Shown: positions 6,498 to 9,439 of the stretch, one piece after another
Layout: each line of letters begins with the position of its first letter
How positions within the stretch are numbered: position 1 is the stretch's first letter
From: Candidatus Sulfopaludibacter sp. SbA3
GTDB taxonomy: Bacteria > Acidobacteriota > Terriglobia > Bryobacterales > Bryobacteraceae
Direction of reading: 5' to 3'
DNA: 9,439 nucleotides
NCBI GenBank assembly: GCA_900290315.1
Contig: OKRF01000415.1
Span: 1-9,439 of the forward strand
Notes under the pieces: model-generated
What the model saw: only the letters and a program-made list of their open reading frames with translations
Databases searched by the model: none
What the model was told of the DNA's origin: nothing
Made by a program: the position numbers and the translations under genes

Positions 6498-8831
6498 TTA
6501 ATATGTGAGAGCGTTGAAGAAGATTTTGAACGTGAGGTAGCTCTGCGCGCGATACTGCGGACGCATGCCGAACAGAATCACATGGCCTGTGCCGAGTGGA
6601 GCATCCAGCAGCGCAGCGCGTCCGGCGATCACCTTTTCGCCCACCAGCCAGCCCGACGCGAGCAGGCCGGAATCCGGATAACGCGCCACTGCCGGCAACT
6701 GCGTATCCCACGCCGGACTGTGCTCGCTCCAGATCGCGATTTCCGGGGGCAGGCCGTAAGCCAGTGGACTGTGTGTATCGAGCTTGACGTTGAGCAGGGA
6801 ACCGGGCGAGTAGAACTCGTTCGGGTCCACGCGCGCGGTGACGTTTCTCGCTGCGATCCCGAGTCGGGAAATGGCATAGTCGGTGGCCCCGTTCAGGAAC
6901 ACCAGCGTCCCTCCCGCGCTGGCGAATGCCTTCAGCGCGTCGCCTCCCGTGCTTCCCACGCCGCCCACATACTCGGCGGGCATCTGGTCTGCGCGATGGC
7001 CGTTTTCGATGCTTCCGGCCTGCTGATCGGCGAACACGATCACGTCGAACTTCTGCTTCAGATTGCCCGCTTGCAGGTCCGCATTGCGCACCGTAGTGTA
7101 GGCGAAGCCGAAGTTCTCCAGCAGCCATCGCGTCCAGCCTTCGTCCATATTCGCCGTGAAGGGCTGATACAAAGCGATGCGCGGACGATGAATCTGTTTC
7201 CACCCGGTTTGCATCACCAGCGAAAAATCGCCGTTCGCCGGATTGCGCCACACGGATTGTCCCTGGGCCCAGGCGCGATTCACCGCCATCCAGCAGTCTG
7301 TATCGGACGCGGACAGCACCGGCCCGGTCTTCGCTGCCGGCGCCTGCCATTCGCCCGAAAACGGCACCGCCGCGCTCAGCGGCTTCACGTCAACACCCAT
7401 CAGCAGAGGCAGCGTGTGAGCCGTCACATCATACGGCCGCTTGGGAGGACCGCCGGGGTACAAACGGTCCTCGGGATAGTGTTGCCGCTCAAGCAGGCTC
7501 TTGGCCCACCCGCTGTAGGGCTGCTGCATGGCGATCACTGCGCTGCCATCGGCGCCCCGCCCGATCTCCACCTGGCCGAATCGCAGGGTCTCCAGCATCT
7601 TGCGCGTGGCGCCGGGATCGCGCTGTTCCGCGGCAATCACAAAACCCCACGGCTCGTTGCGCGCCACCTGCCGCTGGGCCACTTTGTAGAAGTTGCGCAG
7701 CAGCTCATCGCGGTGCAGGGCCGCATTGTAGAGCACCGAATCGAACGCAATCAACTGGTATTCAACAATGTCCTTCAGGTGCCATTCACCGCCCATCCAG
7801 GGCTCCAGATAATTCCACGAACGCTCCCGCGGATTGTAGCCCAGCGCCGTATTGGCAATGTCCGCGGCCGTCAGCGTAATGGGTGAAGCAATGTGCGCGC
7901 TGGCCGATTCGGTGAGCAGACGCAGCCCGCCATGGAAAGCCTGGTAGTGGCGCGACGGTGTCCAGAAATCGTAAGCGGCGTGAATGGACACGCCCGTCTT
8001 GCCCGCCGCGGAGAGGTCGGTCGCGATCATGGTGCCGAACATATTCATCTCCTGCATCAGGATGGGATCGATGTTCGGCTCCACCGGGTCGAGCCATGGC
8101 GGAACGAAGATGCGGCTGGCGTTGGGCTGCTGCTGGTGCACGTCGTACACGATCTCGGGATGCCACACGTTGTGCAATTTGGAAATCGTGTGCCGGGTTT
8201 CCGGCTGTGAGAAAATGTACCAGTCGCGGTTGTTATCGTGGCCCACGTACTTGTGGTACAACTCCGGCGGATTGGACCCCTCAAACGGAGTGTCCAGCGT
8301 CCTGCGGTACCAGCGCGTCACGATATCCACACCATCGGGATTGAGCGACGGCACCAGCAGCAGGATCGTGTCCTTCAGAATTGCGCGATTGTGCGGAGTG
8401 TCCCGCGTCAGCAGACGGTAGGCGTACTCTACCGCCGTGTGCGTGGAGCCGATTTCCGTGGCGTGAATCGAGCAGGTGAGCAGCACCACGGTCTTGCCTT
8501 CCAGAAATAGCTTCTCGGCCTCCGCCGGCGTGGTCTTTCGCGGATCGGCCAGGCGCTGCTGGATGGCGACGTAGCGGCTCAGGTGCTTCAGCGTCTTCGG
8601 ATCGGCAATAGTCGCGGCAATGAAGGGACGGTTGTCGGCAGTCTTGCCGAGCTCCTCCACCCGGATGCGGTCGCTGGATTTCGACAGTAGTTGGAAATAG
8701 CCCACCACCTTGTCCCAGTCCAGGACGGTCTTGTCTTCGCCGATCTCGTGGCCGAAATAGCTCTTGGGAGTCGGCACGGCCGCGAAGGCCGAACAGACGA
8801 ATAGCAGAATCGCCAACTTGCGTGCGCGCAC
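6498..8831 (-). CDS. Secreted M14-family zinc carboxypeptidase with C-terminal GATase1-like domain
   Basis: A 777-residue exported metallopeptidase. A signal peptide covers about residues 1-18 (RARKLAILLFVCSAFAA). The M14 fold spans about 35-385. Zinc ligands are His123 and Glu126 (HATE) and His232 (YDVHQQ). NPDG is at 164-167, NNRDW at 200-204 supplies the Asn-Arg pair that grips the substrate C-terminus in this family, and Glu308 in LLTESAS is the likely catalytic Glu. Residues 386-545 form a middle region. Residues 550-777 (RIALYQPF, DVIVFADQQ, ALKAFASAGGTLVFLNG) resemble a class I glutamine-amidotransferase-like fold without a visible Cys-His-Glu triad. This architecture recurs in Acidobacteriota and Bacteroidota. 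The natural substrate cannot be told from sequence; extracytoplasmic peptide breakdown is likely. The start is GTG 8831 with no Shine-Dalgarno, but TAGAAT lies 6 nt upstream, which suggests a leaderless mRNA. The next in-frame start, TTG at codon 6, also lacks a ribosome site. Confidence 0.92.
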   Translation of the reverse strand: MRARKLAILLFVCSAFAAVPTPKSYFGHEIGEDKTVLDWDKVVGYFQLLSKSSDRIRVEELGKTADNRPFIAATIADPKTLKHLSRYVAIQQRLADPRKTTPAEAEKLFLEGKTVVLLTCSIHATEIGSTHTAVEYAYRLLTRDTPHNRAILKDTILLLVPSLNPDGVDIVTRWYRRTLDTPFEGSNPPELYHKYVGHDNNRDWYIFSQPETRHTISKLHNVWHPEIVYDVHQQQPNASRIFVPPWLDPVEPNIDPILMQEMNMFGTMIATDLSAAGKTGVSIHAAYDFWTPSRHYQAFHGGLRLLTESASAHIASPITLTAADIANTALGYNPRERSWNYLEPWMGGEWHLKDIVEYQLIAFDSVLYNAALHRDELLRNFYKVAQRQVARNEPWGFVIAAEQRDPGATRKMLETLRFGQVEIGRGADGSAVIAMQQPYSGWAKSLLERQHYPEDRLYPGGPPKRPYDVTAHTLPLLMGVDVKPLSAAVPFSGEWQAPAAKTGPVLSASDTDCWMAVNRAWAQGQSVWRNPANGDFSLVMQTGWKQIHRPRIALYQPFTANMDEGWTRWLLENFGFAYTTVRNADLQAGNLKQKFDVIVFADQQAGSIENGHRADQMPAEYVGGVGSTGGDALKAFASAGGTLVFLNGATDYAISRLGIAARNVTARVDPNEFYSPGSLLNVKLDTHSPLAYGLPPEIAIWSEHSPAWDTQLPAVARYPDSGLLASGWLVGEKVIAGRAALLDAPLGTGHVILFGMRPQYRAQSYLTFKIFFNALTY

Positions 8832-8836
8832 TGAGA

Positions 8837-8843
8837 TATTCTA
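8837..8843. promoter_or_regulatory. Overlapping divergent -10 elements between two leaderless-looking genes
   Basis: The 18 bp between GTG 8831 (minus) and ATG 8850 (plus) contain TATTCTA at 8837-8843. Read on the minus strand, 8843-8838 is TAGAAT (five of six -10 bases) and ends 6 nt before GTG. Read on the plus strand, 8837-8842 is TATTCT (four of six, with the key A2 and T6) and ends 7 nt before ATG. Both spacings put transcription start on or next to the start codon. Neither gene has a Shine-Dalgarno. No good -35 is seen for either direction. Confidence 0.5.
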
Positions 8844-8849
8844 TCCGCT

Positions 8850-9347
8850 ATGCGGAACAGTGCACGATGGATTCTGGCGGCGTTCTTGACAGCGATGGCT
8901 TTGCCGGCCCAGCAGCCGGCCGACTCTCCCTGGAAGCGGCTCGATTTCCTGATGGGCAAATGGATCGGTGTCGCCGGAGAAAAAGACACTCCGCTCGGCG
9001 CTGGACAAGGCGCTTACAGCTTTGAGCCCAGCTTGAGCGGCAAGATCGTCATCCGCCGAAATGAGGCGGCCTACGATTCCGGCGTCCGGCACGAAGACCT
9101 GATGGTCATCTACCTGGAGGGTGCTCCCCGTGCCATCTACTTCGATAGCGAAGGCCACACCATTCGCTACAATCTGGCCTTTCCCAAAGCGGAAACCGCA
9201 GTTTTCGAATCCGACGGCACACAGCCCGGTCCCAAGTACCGGTTGACCTACTGGATGGAGAGAGGCAGCCTCAGCGGCAAGTTCGAAGTAGCTGCGCCAG
9301 GCAGCGATTACAAACCATACATGAACTGGCGCTCCAAGCGTCAGTAG
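8850..9347 (+). CDS. Small secreted protein with DUF1579/lipocalin-like beta-barrel appearance
   Basis: A 165-residue protein with a signal peptide at about residues 1-20 (RNSARWILAAFLTAMALPA, likely cleaved before QQ). The mature part opens with LDFLMGKWIG (31-40), the usual first strand of DUF1579/THAP4-like lipocalin-type barrels. A series of short beta strands follows: GAYSFEPSLSGKIVIRR (54-70), HEDLMVIYL (81-89), AIYFDSEGHTIRYNL (95-109), YRLTYWMERGSLSGKFEVA (130-148) and a closing YMNWRSKRQ. This fold binds small hydrophobic ligands or heme in some relatives, but no ligand-binding residue can be named here, so the function is open. It is the only plus-strand gene and is divergent from the M14 peptidase gene, with which it may share a promoter region. 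The ATG at 8850 lacks a ribosome site and looks leaderless. Starting at Met16 instead would destroy the signal peptide. Confidence 0.8.
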   Translation: MRNSARWILAAFLTAMALPAQQPADSPWKRLDFLMGKWIGVAGEKDTPLGAGQGAYSFEPSLSGKIVIRRNEAAYDSGVRHEDLMVIYLEGAPRAIYFDSEGHTIRYNLAFPKAETAVFESDGTQPGPKYRLTYWMERGSLSGKFEVAAPGSDYKPYMNWRSKRQ

Positions 9348-9350
9348 GAG

Positions 9351-9393
9351 AGACGATCACCTTTCGTCGTCTGTTCGGATGGGCGTTCCGCCC
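9351..9393 (+). terminator. Two consecutive hairpins after the small secreted protein gene, possible terminator
   Basis: AGACGA (9351-9356) pairs with TCGTCT (9367-9372) around a 10-nt loop, and GGGCG (9381-9385) pairs with CGCCC (9389-9393) around TTC. They begin 3 nt after the stop codon. Neither is followed by a T-run, so they are weak candidates for transcript end or 3' stabilisation. Confidence 0.3.
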
Positions 9394-9419
9394 GCGAAAC
9401 TTCATGAAAAACCGGAGTC

Positions 9420-9439
9420 GGTAACGCCGGCGGTCTTGC
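9420..9439. repeat. REP-like palindromic repeat, copy 2, truncated by window edge
   Basis: GGTAACGCCGGCGGTCTTGC matches 1909-1928 at 19 of 20 positions. The second arm of the palindrome (CCGCCGG in copy 1) would lie just past the window end, so whether this copy can fold is not visible. Copy 1 lies just upstream of the sigma start, while copy 2 lies 72 bp after the stop of the small secreted protein gene. Confidence 0.6.

Noticed and set aside
6405..7886. A 493-codon plus-strand open frame antisense to the M14 peptidase
   Set aside because: No recognisable protein features, rich in Arg, His and Gln, and fully covered by the conserved peptidase frame.
1..9439. Mobile element, prophage, CRISPR or defence system
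   Set aside because: No transposase, integrase, tRNA-linked attachment site, spaced repeat array or defence protein is visible. Gene order and base use look like ordinary chromosome.

Overview
The window is GC-rich bacterial chromosome. It most likely comes from an acidobacterium of the Solibacter/Bryobacter type (Bryobacterales). The evidence is a TIGR02999-type ECF sigma factor paired with a Ser/Thr kinase, a very large secreted Asp-box (VPS10-like) protein with Gly/Arg-rich tracts, a PEP-CTERM protein, and a secreted M14 carboxypeptidase with an amidotransferase-like C-terminus. This assignment rests on family recognition, not on a database search. There is no rRNA, tRNA, CRISPR array or transposase.

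Layout: five of the six genes read on the minus strand. From right to left they are the M14 peptidase (8831-6498), the PEP-CTERM protein (6325-5627), the VPS10-like protein (about 5508-1999), the ECF sigma factor (1907-1365) and a Pkn2-type kinase (1330 to beyond base 1, cut by the window edge). One small secreted beta-barrel-like protein (8850-9347) is divergent from the peptidase gene, with only 18 bp between the two start codons. Several long open frames lie antisense to these genes. They are GC-rich shadow frames and are not annotated as genes.

Regulation: sigma and kinase form a two-gene operon with a 34-nt gap. The sigma factor has Thr residues where ordinary ECF factors carry acidic residues that contact core RNA polymerase. 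This suggests that the neighbouring kinase may switch it on by phosphorylation. A palindromic repeat sits in the presumed 5' leader of this operon, and most of a second copy lies at the right edge of the window. The other four proteins all carry signal peptides and look like an envelope or secretion set: a propeller protein, a sorted surface protein, a peptidase and a small barrel. No direct regulatory link between the sigma-kinase pair and the exported genes can be shown from this window.

Points most worth checking are the possible phospho-gated sigma factor, the back-to-back leaderless starts at 8831/8850, the 16-bp tandem repeat upstream of the VPS10-like gene, the four RGG-like tracts, and a thioester-domain-like signature with its glutamine missing in the PEP-CTERM protein.
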